From DASVDE01 sp036381235 (GTDB lineage Bacteria > Actinomycetota > Thermoleophilia > Solirubrobacterales > 70-9), in assembly GCA_036381235.1 (NCBI GenBank), contig DASVDE010000014.1, positions 45,916-109,915 of the forward strand: a stretch of 64,000 nt of DNA, read 5' to 3'. The translations under genes and the position numbers were made by a program. The first letter of the stretch is position 1. Each line of letters begins with the position of its first letter. Below, piece after piece: positions 16,664 to 24,272 of this stretch. The notes beneath the pieces are model-generated. The model had not been told where the DNA came from. It ran no database searches and was given only the letters and a program-made list of their open reading frames with translations.

Positions 16664-17937
16664 GCGAAAGCCTCGTTGAGAGCCTCGGCGGCGGCTTCAA
16701 GGGTACGGTCGATCGCGGCCTCGTCGTGGGCGAGGGAGGGGAACCACGCTTCGAACTGCGAGGGGGGCGGGTAGACCCCGCGCTCGAGCAGGGCGCGGCA
16801 GAAGGCGGCGTGAGCCTCAGTGTCGCAAGCCGAGGCTCCAGCGAAGTCGTGAACCGGCACCTCGCTGAAGAAGAGGGTGAACAGGCCGGGGACCGAGGCA
16901 ACCTGGAGCGGGCGGTCCCGGACCAACTCCGAAAAGCCCGCCGTAAGCCGATCGGTGAGCTCTCCCAGCCGTCGGTAGGCATCGCCATCGAGGCGGCGCA
17001 GCGTGACGAGACCGGCAGCGACCGCGACGGGGCTGCCGGAGAGGGTCCCCGCCTGGTAGACGTCGCCAACAGGGGAGATCCGCTCCATCAGATCGCGGCG
17101 GCCGGCGAAGGCAGCCGCCGGGAGGCCGCCCCCCAGCACCTTGCCGAGCACGGTGAGGTCGGGCTCGACCCCGTAGAGCTGCTGAGCGCCGCCGCGGGAG
17201 AGGCGGAAGCCGGTGATCACCTCGTCGAAGACGAGAAGGGCGCCGGCGGCCGTGGTGGCGTCGCGAAGGAACTCAAGGAAGCCGGGCTCAGGCGGGACGA
17301 TCCCCATGTTGGCTGCGACCGGCTCGGCGATCAGGGCGGCGACCGGATGGTCGAGCAGGGCGCGGCGCACCGCGTCGCGGTCGTTCCAAGGAACGACGAC
17401 GGTGGTGGCAGTCTGGCCGGCGGTGACACCGGGGCTGGCCGGTATCGCGAGTGTCGCGAGGCCGGAGCCGGCGTCTGCCAGCAGCCCATCGGAATGGCCG
17501 TGGTAGGCGCCGGCGAACTTGACGACGACCTCGCGGTCGGTTGCAGCGCGGGCGAGGCGGATGGCGCTCATCGCCGCTTCGGTTCCGGAGCTGGTCATCC
17601 GCGCCATCTCAACCGAGGGGACGCGGGCGACAACCTCTTCGGCCAGCTCGACCTCGTCCTCGGTCGGGGCGCCGAAGCTCGAACCGCGAGCGGCGGCCCC
17701 GGCGGCGGCGGCAACCACCTCGGGGTCGGCGTGGCCGAGGATCAGCGGCCCCCATGAGCCGACCCAGTCGATGTACCGATTGCCGTCGACGTCGACGAGC
17801 TCGCAGCCCTCGCCGCGCTCGATGAAGACCGGATCGCGGCCGATCTGGCGCATCGCGCGGACGGGGCTGTTCACACCCCCCGGCAGTACTTTCAGCGCAC
17901 GGCGGTAGAGCTCACCGGAGCGCTCGTAGCTAGGAAT
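16660..17937 (-). CDS. hemL: glutamate-1-semialdehyde 2,1-aminomutase, probable ATT start
   Basis: PLP enzyme that converts glutamate-1-semialdehyde to 5-aminolevulinate in the C5 pathway. Family hallmarks are KVLPGGVNSPVRA near the N-terminus, YIDWVGSWGPLILGH, GAYHGHSDG and the Schiff-base lysine in TVLGKVLGGGLPAA. No ATG, GTG or TTG exists in frame where the family begins. The ATT at 17935-17937 lies 6 nt after GGGAGG and gives 425 residues, matching the usual length (E. coli 426). The first normal start, GTG 17874, would remove the conserved N-terminus. The gene overlaps the previous stop by 8 nt. Confidence 0.9.
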   Translation of the reverse strand: MPSYERSGELYRRALKVLPGGVNSPVRAMRQIGRDPVFIERGEGCELVDVDGNRYIDWVGSWGPLILGHADPEVVAAAAGAAARGSSFGAPTEDEVELAEEVVARVPSVEMARMTSSGTEAAMSAIRLARAATDREVVVKFAGAYHGHSDGLLADAGSGLATLAIPASPGVTAGQTATTVVVPWNDRDAVRRALLDHPVAALIAEPVAANMGIVPPEPGFLEFLRDATTAAGALLVFDEVITGFRLSRGGAQQLYGVEPDLTVLGKVLGGGLPAAAFAGRRDLMERISPVGDVYQAGTLSGSPVAVAAGLVTLRRLDGDAYRRLGELTDRLTAGFSELVRDRPLQVASVPGLFTLFFSEVPVHDFAGASACDTEAHAAFCRALLERGVYPPPSQFEAWFPSLAHDEAAIDRTLEAAAEALNEAFA

Positions 17938-19024
17938 GCTCGGCCTCCCAGGCAGCGTAGTCCTCGGTGAAGTAGTGGAGGCGGATCTTCTTGTACTCGG
18001 TCGAGGAGTAGAGGGTGGCGCGGTCGTCGGGGCCCATCCCGCACTCCTCGGCGATCGAGTCGAGGATCGCGTCACATTCCTCCTTGGAGCGGCCGTGGGC
18101 CATGGTGAAGACGCTGTAAGGCCAATCTTCGTAGGTCGGACGCTGGTAGCAGTGGGAGATGCCGCGGAAGGAAGCCATCCGGCGGCCGGTCTGCATGATC
18201 TCTGTCTCGGACACCTTCCAGACCCCCATGCCGTTTGCCGAGAAGCCGGCGCGGCGGTGGAAGAGGATCGCCGCGACGCGACGCAGGATCTTGCGGTCGG
18301 CCATCCCGCGCAGATGCGCGAGCAGGTCCTCGGTGGAGAGTCCGATCTCGGCCGCGGCGGCGTCGTAGGGCCGCTCCACCGCATCCATCGGCCCCTGCAG
18401 GGCGCGGATCACCGCGATGTCGCGCTCGTCGTAGGGCTGGGCCTCCAGCTCACGGGGGGGTGAGGCGTCGACCGCGGCGGAGAGCGCCTCTGTCCCCTTC
18501 TCCATCTCCAGGTTCATGTTGATCTTGAACAAGGTCAGGGTGGGCAACTGGCGCATCGACTCGGCGCCGGTCTCCCGCATCAGCACGTCGAGGGTCCCAT
18601 CCAAACCCAGCTTGGAGTCAGGCGGGGTGGCAATCGTGAACCAGAGGTTGAAATCGTGGGTGCGCAGGTAATTGTGGGAAACGCCCGGATGGGAGTTGAC
18701 GATCGCCGCGGCGCGTTGGGGGTTCTCGGCGTCGACTTTGGCGGCGACCAGCATCGACTCGTAGCCGAGCGCGCGGGTGTCGAAGATCGGGGTGATCTCA
18801 CGGATGATTCGCTCGTCAAGGAGACGGCGGGTGCGGGTGAGAACATCGTCCAGCTCCAGCTCGGCCTCGGCGGCAACCGAGGCGAAGGGCTCGGCGGCGA
18901 GCGGAAAGCTCGACTGGAGCAGGTTCATCAGCCGCTTGTCGGTCTCGTCAAGCGGAATCGCGGCGCCGTCCTTGCGGGAGCGGGCCTTCGACTGGGGGAC
19001 CTTGGGGGTTCCTACCGAAGCCAC
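17930..19024 (-). CDS. two-domain AhbA/AhbB-like siroheme decarboxylase (Lrp/AsnC fold)
   Basis: A 364-residue protein with two tandem Lrp/AsnC-like units, each a winged helix plus a RAM-like sandwich. The first spans about 25-180, with VSHNYLRTHDFNLWFTIATP; the second about 195-360, with SHCYQRPTYEDWPYSVFTM. These are the signatures of AhbA/AhbB and NirD/L/G/H siroheme decarboxylases, here fused in one chain. Such enzymes convert sirohaem to didecarboxysirohaem in the alternative haem or haem d1 pathways. It overlaps hemB by 13 nt and hemL by 8 nt. A transcriptional regulator of the hem genes is the alternative reading. Confidence 0.75.
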   Translation of the reverse strand: MASVGTPKVPQSKARSRKDGAAIPLDETDKRLMNLLQSSFPLAAEPFASVAAEAELELDDVLTRTRRLLDERIIREITPIFDTRALGYESMLVAAKVDAENPQRAAAIVNSHPGVSHNYLRTHDFNLWFTIATPPDSKLGLDGTLDVLMRETGAESMRQLPTLTLFKINMNLEMEKGTEALSAAVDASPPRELEAQPYDERDIAVIRALQGPMDAVERPYDAAAAEIGLSTEDLLAHLRGMADRKILRRVAAILFHRRAGFSANGMGVWKVSETEIMQTGRRMASFRGISHCYQRPTYEDWPYSVFTMAHGRSKEECDAILDSIAEECGMGPDDRATLYSSTEYKKIRLHYFTEDYAAWEAEHS

Positions 19025-19983
19025 GCAGCGGCCTCCTTCGCGTAGTAGGTGACGATCGCGTCGGCGCCGGCGCGGCGGATCGAGGTCAGCGTCTCCAACA
19101 CGGCGGCGCGCTCATCGATCCAGCCGTTAGCGGCGGCGGCCTTCAGCATCGAGTACTCGCCGGAGACGTGGAAGGCGGCGAGCGGTGCGCCGGTCTCCTC
19201 CTTGACGCGCCGGACGACGTCCAGATAGGGAGTGGCGGGCTTGACCATCAGCATGTCCGCGCCCTCCTCGAGATCGAGCCGGGCCTCGCGGATTGCCTCG
19301 GCGGCATTGGCCGGATCCATCTGGTAACCGCGGCGGTCGCCGAACTCCGGGGTCGACTCGGCAGCGTCGCGGAAAGGGCCGTAGAAGGCGGAGGCGTACT
19401 TCGCGCTGTAGGCGACGATCGGTACGCCGGCGTGGCCCTCCTCGTCGAGTTGGTGGCGGATCGTGCCGACCCGGCCATCCATCATGTCGCTGGGGGCAAC
19501 GGCGTCGGCGCCGGCCTCCGCATGGGAGACCGCTGTTTTTGCCAGCAGCTCGACGGTGATGTCGTTGTCGACCTCGCCATCGCGCAGGAAGCCGCAGTGG
19601 CCGTGCGAGGTGTACTCGCAGAGGCAGACGTCGGTGATGACGATCAGATCGGGGTGCGCCTCCTTCAGCGCACGGACCGCCATCTGAACGACCCCTTCAT
19701 CGTCATAGGCCCCCGACCCGGTCTCGTCCTTTGACGCCGGAATCCCGAAGAGCAGAACCGCTTCAATGCCCGCAGCCGCAATCTCGGTGCACTCCCCCAC
19801 CAGCTCGGAGATCGAAAACCTCTCGACGCCGGGCATCGACTCGACCTCTTCGCGGACGCCTTCCCCAGTCACCACGAAAAGGGGTTGAATCAGCTGCCGC
19901 GGAAACAGTTCTGTTTCGCGGACGAGCCCTCTCAGGGCCTCGGTGCGGCGCAATCTCCGCATGCGTGTTGCTGGGAACGGCAT
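19012..19983 (-). CDS. hemB: delta-aminolevulinic acid dehydratase (porphobilinogen synthase)
   Basis: A 323-residue enzyme that condenses two 5-aminolevulinate molecules to porphobilinogen. It shows the catalytic lysines in VAYSAKYASAFYGPF and MLMVKPATPYLD, and the cysteine-rich zinc site DVCLCEYTSHGHCG, so this is a zinc-type enzyme. It is the first gene of the run that continues through hemL and the bc complex. A TACAAT hexamer 7 nt before the ATG could be a -10 box, which would give an almost leaderless mRNA; no convincing -35 is seen. Confidence 0.97.
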   Translation of the reverse strand: MPFPATRMRRLRRTEALRGLVRETELFPRQLIQPLFVVTGEGVREEVESMPGVERFSISELVGECTEIAAAGIEAVLLFGIPASKDETGSGAYDDEGVVQMAVRALKEAHPDLIVITDVCLCEYTSHGHCGFLRDGEVDNDITVELLAKTAVSHAEAGADAVAPSDMMDGRVGTIRHQLDEEGHAGVPIVAYSAKYASAFYGPFRDAAESTPEFGDRRGYQMDPANAAEAIREARLDLEEGADMLMVKPATPYLDVVRRVKEETGAPLAAFHVSGEYSMLKAAAANGWIDERAAVLETLTSIRRAGADAIVTYYAKEAAAWLR

Positions 19984-20030
19984 CGTCGCGATTGTAGGTG
20001 GGGGGGCAATCGGGCACCCCCCTCCCTTAT

Positions 20031-21380
20031 CTAGACGACAGAGAAGCGGCGAAGGGCAAAGCGGGCAATGACCCCGTAGGCGATAGCAAGCGCCGCGAGG
20101 TGGAGAAGAGCCTGGCCCAGGGACGGGCCGGAGGCGTCGAGGGCGGCGGTCATCGCCTGCAGCGCCGGCTTGAACGGGAACAGAGCCGTAACGAGCCGGA
20201 TCGCGTCGAAGAGGGTCGGGCCAACGGCGCCGGAGGGGACAAGGGAAAGGAAGGCGATCGGCAGGGTGATCATGAAGGCAAGGAGGGAGACGGCGCGGAC
20301 CTCGCGGGCGGCGGCACCCAAGGCTGCTCCGGCTGCCGCAAAGGCCGCTCCGCTAAGCAGGATCGCCACCAGCCAAAGTGGGAACCGGCCCCAGTGGAGC
20401 GGGACGAAGAGGGCGAGGCCGGCGAGCATCAGCAGCGTCACGACCAGGCCCACCGCCATGCCCAAACCGACCTTCTCGCCGAGCAGGCCGGCGCGGGAGA
20501 CGAGCCCGCGGGTGAGCCGGGGAAAAGCGTTTTCCTCCCTCTCCAGGGCGAGGGAGCCGGCGACCAGGAGGACGACGACGAAGGTGAGGACGAAGGTCGC
20601 GGCGACGGCGATCGCGAAGGTGTCGAGCGGCGGAGTCGAGCCGCTGACCACCTGCTTGTCGACGGTGATCGGCTGCGCGATGCGGTCGATCAGCGGGCCC
20701 GCGACATCGAGGTTGTTGCGAGCGCGCGTGGCGAAACGGATCACCTGGTCAAGAGCGACTCGCTGCTGTGGGGTCAGCGCCGGCCTGATCGCGGTGAGTA
20801 TCCGAGCGGTGGCTCTCAGGCCGAGGACGTCGATCGTCTGGCCGACCAGGTTGAAGCGGCCGCCGTCGATCAGCAGGTTGAGGTATTTCCCTCCCGCGGT
20901 CGCAATCCGGCGGGCGATCAGCAGGTTGGCCTGGGCGAGCAACGTGTCGATCCGGTCGTTGACCAGGCGCGCCTTGACCGGGTCCTCCTGATTGACGATC
21001 ACCTCGACCCCCGGCGTCCCGGGGGTGAGCGTCGAGAGCGAGTTGAGCTGATCGACCAAGTCGGCGGGAAGGACCACGGCGGCGAGGGCGCCACCTGAGC
21101 GCACCTCGTCGACCGCCTCGGCGCGATTCTTCACCCTGATGCACTCGACCCGGGCACAGATCCGGTCGTTGACGCCGATCGCCGGCAGCTGCGCCCCGCC
21201 GACGAGGACCCGGCTGTCTGACGGCACCTCGTTGAGGAACGCCACTCGTGGCTTGCCCGGGTCGCGCGAAATAGCGAAGCCGACCAGAACGGCGATCAGG
21301 ACCGGGTAGAGGACCAGCAGCGCGGCCTGGAGTGGCGACCGACGCAGGATCTGGAGGTCCTTGAGGAGCAGCCAGCGCAT
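20031..21380 (-). CDS. ABC-2 type transporter permease
   Basis: A 449-residue permease. One helix near the N-terminus (LLVLYPVLIAVLVGFAISR) is followed by a large extracytoplasmic region of about 200 residues and then five helices in the C-terminal half (for example FVLTFVVVLLVAGSLALE). This is the ABC-2/YhgE-like exporter topology. The ATG at 21380 lies 4 nt after the ATPase stop codon, so both are co-expressed. The substrate is unknown; the large external domain resembles drug or lipid exporters. Confidence 0.88.
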   Translation of the reverse strand: MRWLLLKDLQILRRSPLQAALLVLYPVLIAVLVGFAISRDPGKPRVAFLNEVPSDSRVLVGGAQLPAIGVNDRICARVECIRVKNRAEAVDEVRSGGALAAVVLPADLVDQLNSLSTLTPGTPGVEVIVNQEDPVKARLVNDRIDTLLAQANLLIARRIATAGGKYLNLLIDGGRFNLVGQTIDVLGLRATARILTAIRPALTPQQRVALDQVIRFATRARNNLDVAGPLIDRIAQPITVDKQVVSGSTPPLDTFAIAVAATFVLTFVVVLLVAGSLALEREENAFPRLTRGLVSRAGLLGEKVGLGMAVGLVVTLLMLAGLALFVPLHWGRFPLWLVAILLSGAAFAAAGAALGAAAREVRAVSLLAFMITLPIAFLSLVPSGAVGPTLFDAIRLVTALFPFKPALQAMTAALDASGPSLGQALLHLAALAIAYGVIARFALRRFSVV

Positions 21381-21384
21381 CTGT

Positions 21385-22125
21385 CTAATGCCCCCGGTGG
21401 TGAAGGTAGGCGACGAATGCGGACTCGAAGTCCCTGTCGGCGGCGCTCGGCGCCTCGGCCTCGCGGCGGACCGCTTCGCGGAGCTCTTCGGAGGAGCCGT
21501 CGAAGAGCGCCTCACCGTCGGCGAGGACCAACACCCGTTGTCCGTATCGCTCGGCCTCCTGAATGTCATGAGTCGAGAAGATCACGGTCGTGCCCTGGCC
21601 CGCGAGGCCGAGGACGAACTCCCAAAGCCGAGCACGCTGGCGGGGGTCCAGGCCAACGCTCGGCTCGTCGAGCAGCAAGACGACGGGGCGGGAGAGCAGT
21701 CCGATCGCGATGTTGATCCGCTGCTGGTTGCCTCCCGAGAGGCGGGCGACAACCTCGGTGCGGCGCTCCGCGAGGCCAGTCAGCTCCAACATCTCCTCAG
21801 CCGAAGCGCGTGGATCCTCGTGCTTCTCCAGCCGGGCGAAGAGCAGCAGGTTCTCTTCGACGGTCAGCCGCCGGTAGAGGGCCGCCTGCTGGGGCACCCA
21901 GCCGACCTCGCCCTGCGGGAGATGAACCTCGCCCCCATCGGCGCCGACGATCCCGGCGAGGATTGAGAGCAGCGTCGTCTTGCCGGCTCCGTTCGGCCCA
22001 ATGACCGCCAGCAACTCACCCGGGTGGGCAGCGAAGTCGACCCCTCGCAGAGCATCGTGCTCGCCGTAGCGCTTGACCAGGCCGCGTGCCTCCAGTGCGG
22101 CCGCCCTGGTTCCGGTCGCTGCCAT
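21385..22125 (-). CDS. ABC transporter ATP-binding protein
   Basis: A 246-residue ATPase with Walker A (GPNGAGKTTLL), a Q-loop (VGWVPQQAALYRRLTVEENL), the ABC signature (LSGGNQQR) and Walker B (VVLLLDEPSVGLD) followed by a STHD switch histidine. It belongs to the drug/ABC-2 exporter class and pairs with the permease immediately downstream. The signature has Asn in place of the more usual Gln/Glu. Confidence 0.95.
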   Translation of the reverse strand: MAATGTRAAALEARGLVKRYGEHDALRGVDFAAHPGELLAVIGPNGAGKTTLLSILAGIVGADGGEVHLPQGEVGWVPQQAALYRRLTVEENLLLFARLEKHEDPRASAEEMLELTGLAERRTEVVARLSGGNQQRINIAIGLLSRPVVLLLDEPSVGLDPRQRARLWEFVLGLAGQGTTVIFSTHDIQEAERYGQRVLVLADGEALFDGSSEELREAVRREAEAPSAADRDFESAFVAYLHHRGH

Positions 22126-22162
22126 CGCCGCCGAACGCTACTCGCGAGTTAGGGTCCCCCGC

Positions 22163-22942
22163 ATGAAGGTTCTGTTCATCGGAGACGTGGTAGGCGGTCC
22201 GGGTCGGCGTGGGTTGCGGGATGCGATGCCGGGGCTGCGGGAACAGCATGCGCCCGATCTGGTCATCGTCAACGGGGAGAACTCGGCCGGGGGAATGGGG
22301 ATTACGGAGAAGACGGCCAACGAACTGTTCGAGGCCGGCGCCGGCGCGATCACCACCGGCAACCACGTCTATCGCCACAGAGAGGTCTACGACTACCTCG
22401 ACCGAGCCGAGCGGGTGATCCGGCCGGCGAACTACCCCCACGCCAACCCGGGGAAGGGTCATGTCATCCTCGACGCGGCGGGGATTCGAGTCGGGATCGT
22501 CAATCTGAGCGGCGCCGTCGGGCTGACCGTCGCGCGCAGCCCCTTTCACGAGGTCGACGCGATCCTGGCGCGCCTGGGGGACGAGGCTGACGCGTTTTTG
22601 GTCGACTTCCATGCCGAGGTGACCAGCGAAAAGGTGGCGATGGGGTGGCACCTCGACGGGCAAGTCGCGGCGGTGCTGGGAACCCACACTCACGTGCCGA
22701 CGGCGGACGCCAGGGTGCTGCCGAAGGGGACCGCCTACATCTCCGACGTGGGGATGACCGGATCGCGGACCAGCGTGCTCGGGGTCAAGCCGGAGCAGGT
22801 GCTGGAGCGGTTCATCACCCAGATGCCGGTTCGGTTCGAGACTGCCGAGGAGGACGTGTGGGTCATGGGAGCGGTGGTCGACGTCAACGATCGGGGGTTG
22901 GCCAACTCGATCGAGCAGGTGATGGTTCCCGTCGATCCTTGA
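22163..22942 (+). CDS. YmdB-family metallophosphoesterase
   Basis: A 259-residue protein with the complete metal-site pattern of the YmdB/TIGR00282 family: FIGDVVG, VNGENSAGG, TTGNHVY, VDFHAEVTSEK and GTHTHVPTAD. Bacillus YmdB hydrolyses cyclic nucleotides and controls biofilm and motility decisions. The start is the ATG giving MKVLFIGD, standard for the family. Its 3' end overlaps the convergent glycosyltransferase gene by 59 nt. In many bacteria the gene sits beside rny, which is not the case here. Confidence 0.93.
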   Translation: MKVLFIGDVVGGPGRRGLRDAMPGLREQHAPDLVIVNGENSAGGMGITEKTANELFEAGAGAITTGNHVYRHREVYDYLDRAERVIRPANYPHANPGKGHVILDAAGIRVGIVNLSGAVGLTVARSPFHEVDAILARLGDEADAFLVDFHAEVTSEKVAMGWHLDGQVAAVLGTHTHVPTADARVLPKGTAYISDVGMTGSRTSVLGVKPEQVLERFITQMPVRFETAEEDVWVMGAVVDVNDRGLANSIEQVMVPVDP

Positions 22943-24272
22943 CGCCACCCAGTGCAACGAGGAGCAGCGGATAGAACCAGACGATGTAGAGGTAGAACCA
23001 GTGCTGGGCGGTCAGCTGCAACCCGATCAGCAGCGCGGCACCCAATGCCGCCACCTGCACCAGGGTCTTCTTGCGCGGTCGAAACGCCAGCAGAACGGAC
23101 AGCGCTCCAACGACAGTGAGGATCGCGACCCGCAACGGCTCCAGACTGCTGACCTGACCCCAGATGCTGAACGGAGAATCTCTGCCGGCCTGGTAGGCGA
23201 TCGTCCGGTCGTAGAACGTTGAGATCCCCGGATCGATCAGGGCCCAGGCCATCACTGCCGTTGAGGCGATGACAAATGCGCCGGCGAATAGTGCCGCGGG
23301 TGGCAGGGGGGGAGGGGGGTCGAGGACAGCCCGTGGACTGCCCGCAGGGCCCCCCTCCCCCCCTGCCACCCGCGGTCTATACGTCGCGAGCATCGGAACC
23401 AGCAGGACCGGAGCGAACTTCGTGAAGACGGCCAGAGATGCAAGCGCGCCCCGTGCAATCGGGCGGGCGAGGAGCAGCAGGGTGGCGACCAAAAGCAAGG
23501 CGACGAGGGAGTCGTTGGAGTTGGACTGCAGGACGAAGTCGGTGTATGGGTAGGCGGCCCAGCCGAAGGCGAAAGTGGCGCCCAGTTTCTGGCCGGAGGG
23601 TCCGGGGCGGATGCGGCGGCCGAGGAGGAAAAGCAGGGCGAAGGTGGCGAGGTCGAAGAAGACTGCGGCGCCGTGGGCGGCGGGGAGATCGTTCCACGTC
23701 CCCGACCAGGGCCAGATCCGCTCGAAGGGAACGTAGGCGTAGTAGTTGACCGGGCCATAGGTGTCGCCCTGGGAAACGTCGTCGGGGAAGTTGCCGTAGA
23801 TCGGCTCGCCGTGGGCGATGCGGTTGGCGCCCACCTCGCTCGCGTAACCGACGTCGATCACACCCGAGTCGGCCATGTTGAGGCCGACTCGGAAACCGAC
23901 CAGGAAGAGAGCGGCGATCAGCAGCCAGGTCGCCGGCCAGACTGGGCGCAGCCCCTCCCCCCCGCCGCGGAAGCCGATCCACAACGCACGGCAGAGGAGG
24001 TAGAGCAGCGGTGGGTACTGGAGGGGAACGGAGACGCCGATCTCACCGCGGTTGAACCAGATGTGGGAGAGGCCGAAGGCGAGCAGGACCAACAGGTCGA
24101 GGTTGGCGATACGCCAGGGGCGGCGCCAGTCGACTAGGCCAGCGAGGAACATCGCGCAGAGCGGAACGAAGACGTAGGGGGCGTTGAGCTTGTGACCGAA
24201 CTGGCCCTCATAACCGCGCGCCATCTCCCAGGCGGCCTGATAGCCGTGCCAGACGGTCTCCGGGTCGGTCAC
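22884..24272 (-). CDS. polytopic membrane glycosyltransferase-like protein
   Basis: A 462-residue protein with about ten hydrophobic helices and the topology of GT-C family mannosyltransferases (GT87-like). Notable are the loop FPDDVSQGDTYGPVNYYAYV, where the TYGPVNYYAY motif recalls polyprenyl-phosphate-sugar enzymes, and FGWAAYPYTDFVLQSN. A Gly/Pro-rich insert near residues 305-330 is encoded by a perfect inverted repeat (23294-23375). It overlaps the upstream phosphodiesterase gene by 4 nt. The acceptor and sugar are unknown. Confidence 0.75.
   Translation of the reverse strand: MTDPETVWHGYQAAWEMARGYEGQFGHKLNAPYVFVPLCAMFLAGLVDWRRPWRIANLDLLVLLAFGLSHIWFNRGEIGVSVPLQYPPLLYLLCRALWIGFRGGGEGLRPVWPATWLLIAALFLVGFRVGLNMADSGVIDVGYASEVGANRIAHGEPIYGNFPDDVSQGDTYGPVNYYAYVPFERIWPWSGTWNDLPAAHGAAVFFDLATFALLFLLGRRIRPGPSGQKLGATFAFGWAAYPYTDFVLQSNSNDSLVALLLVATLLLLARPIARGALASLAVFTKFAPVLLVPMLATYRPRVAGGEGGPAGSPRAVLDPPPPLPPAALFAGAFVIASTAVMAWALIDPGISTFYDRTIAYQAGRDSPFSIWGQVSSLEPLRVAILTVVGALSVLLAFRPRKKTLVQVAALGAALLIGLQLTAQHWFYLYIVWFYPLLLVALGGVKDRREPSPARSSWPTPDR
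23294..23375. repeat. perfect 26-bp inverted repeat inside the glycosyltransferase gene
   Basis: The arms 23294-23319 and 23350-23375 are exact reverse complements, both built around CCGCGGGTGGCA followed by a G-run. They are separated by 30 nt. Read in the gene, the arms encode PRVAGGEGG and a proline-rich PPPPLPPAAL stretch in a loop. A related sequence occurs at the right window edge (63978-64000) and a partial one at 27668-27697, so this may be a mobile or amplified palindromic element that keeps the frame open. Confidence 0.8.

Noticed and set aside
16660..18384. An extended hemL frame starting at 18384
   Set aside because: The upstream 149 codons are a shadow of the Ahb-like gene. HemL similarity starts at the ATT near 17937.
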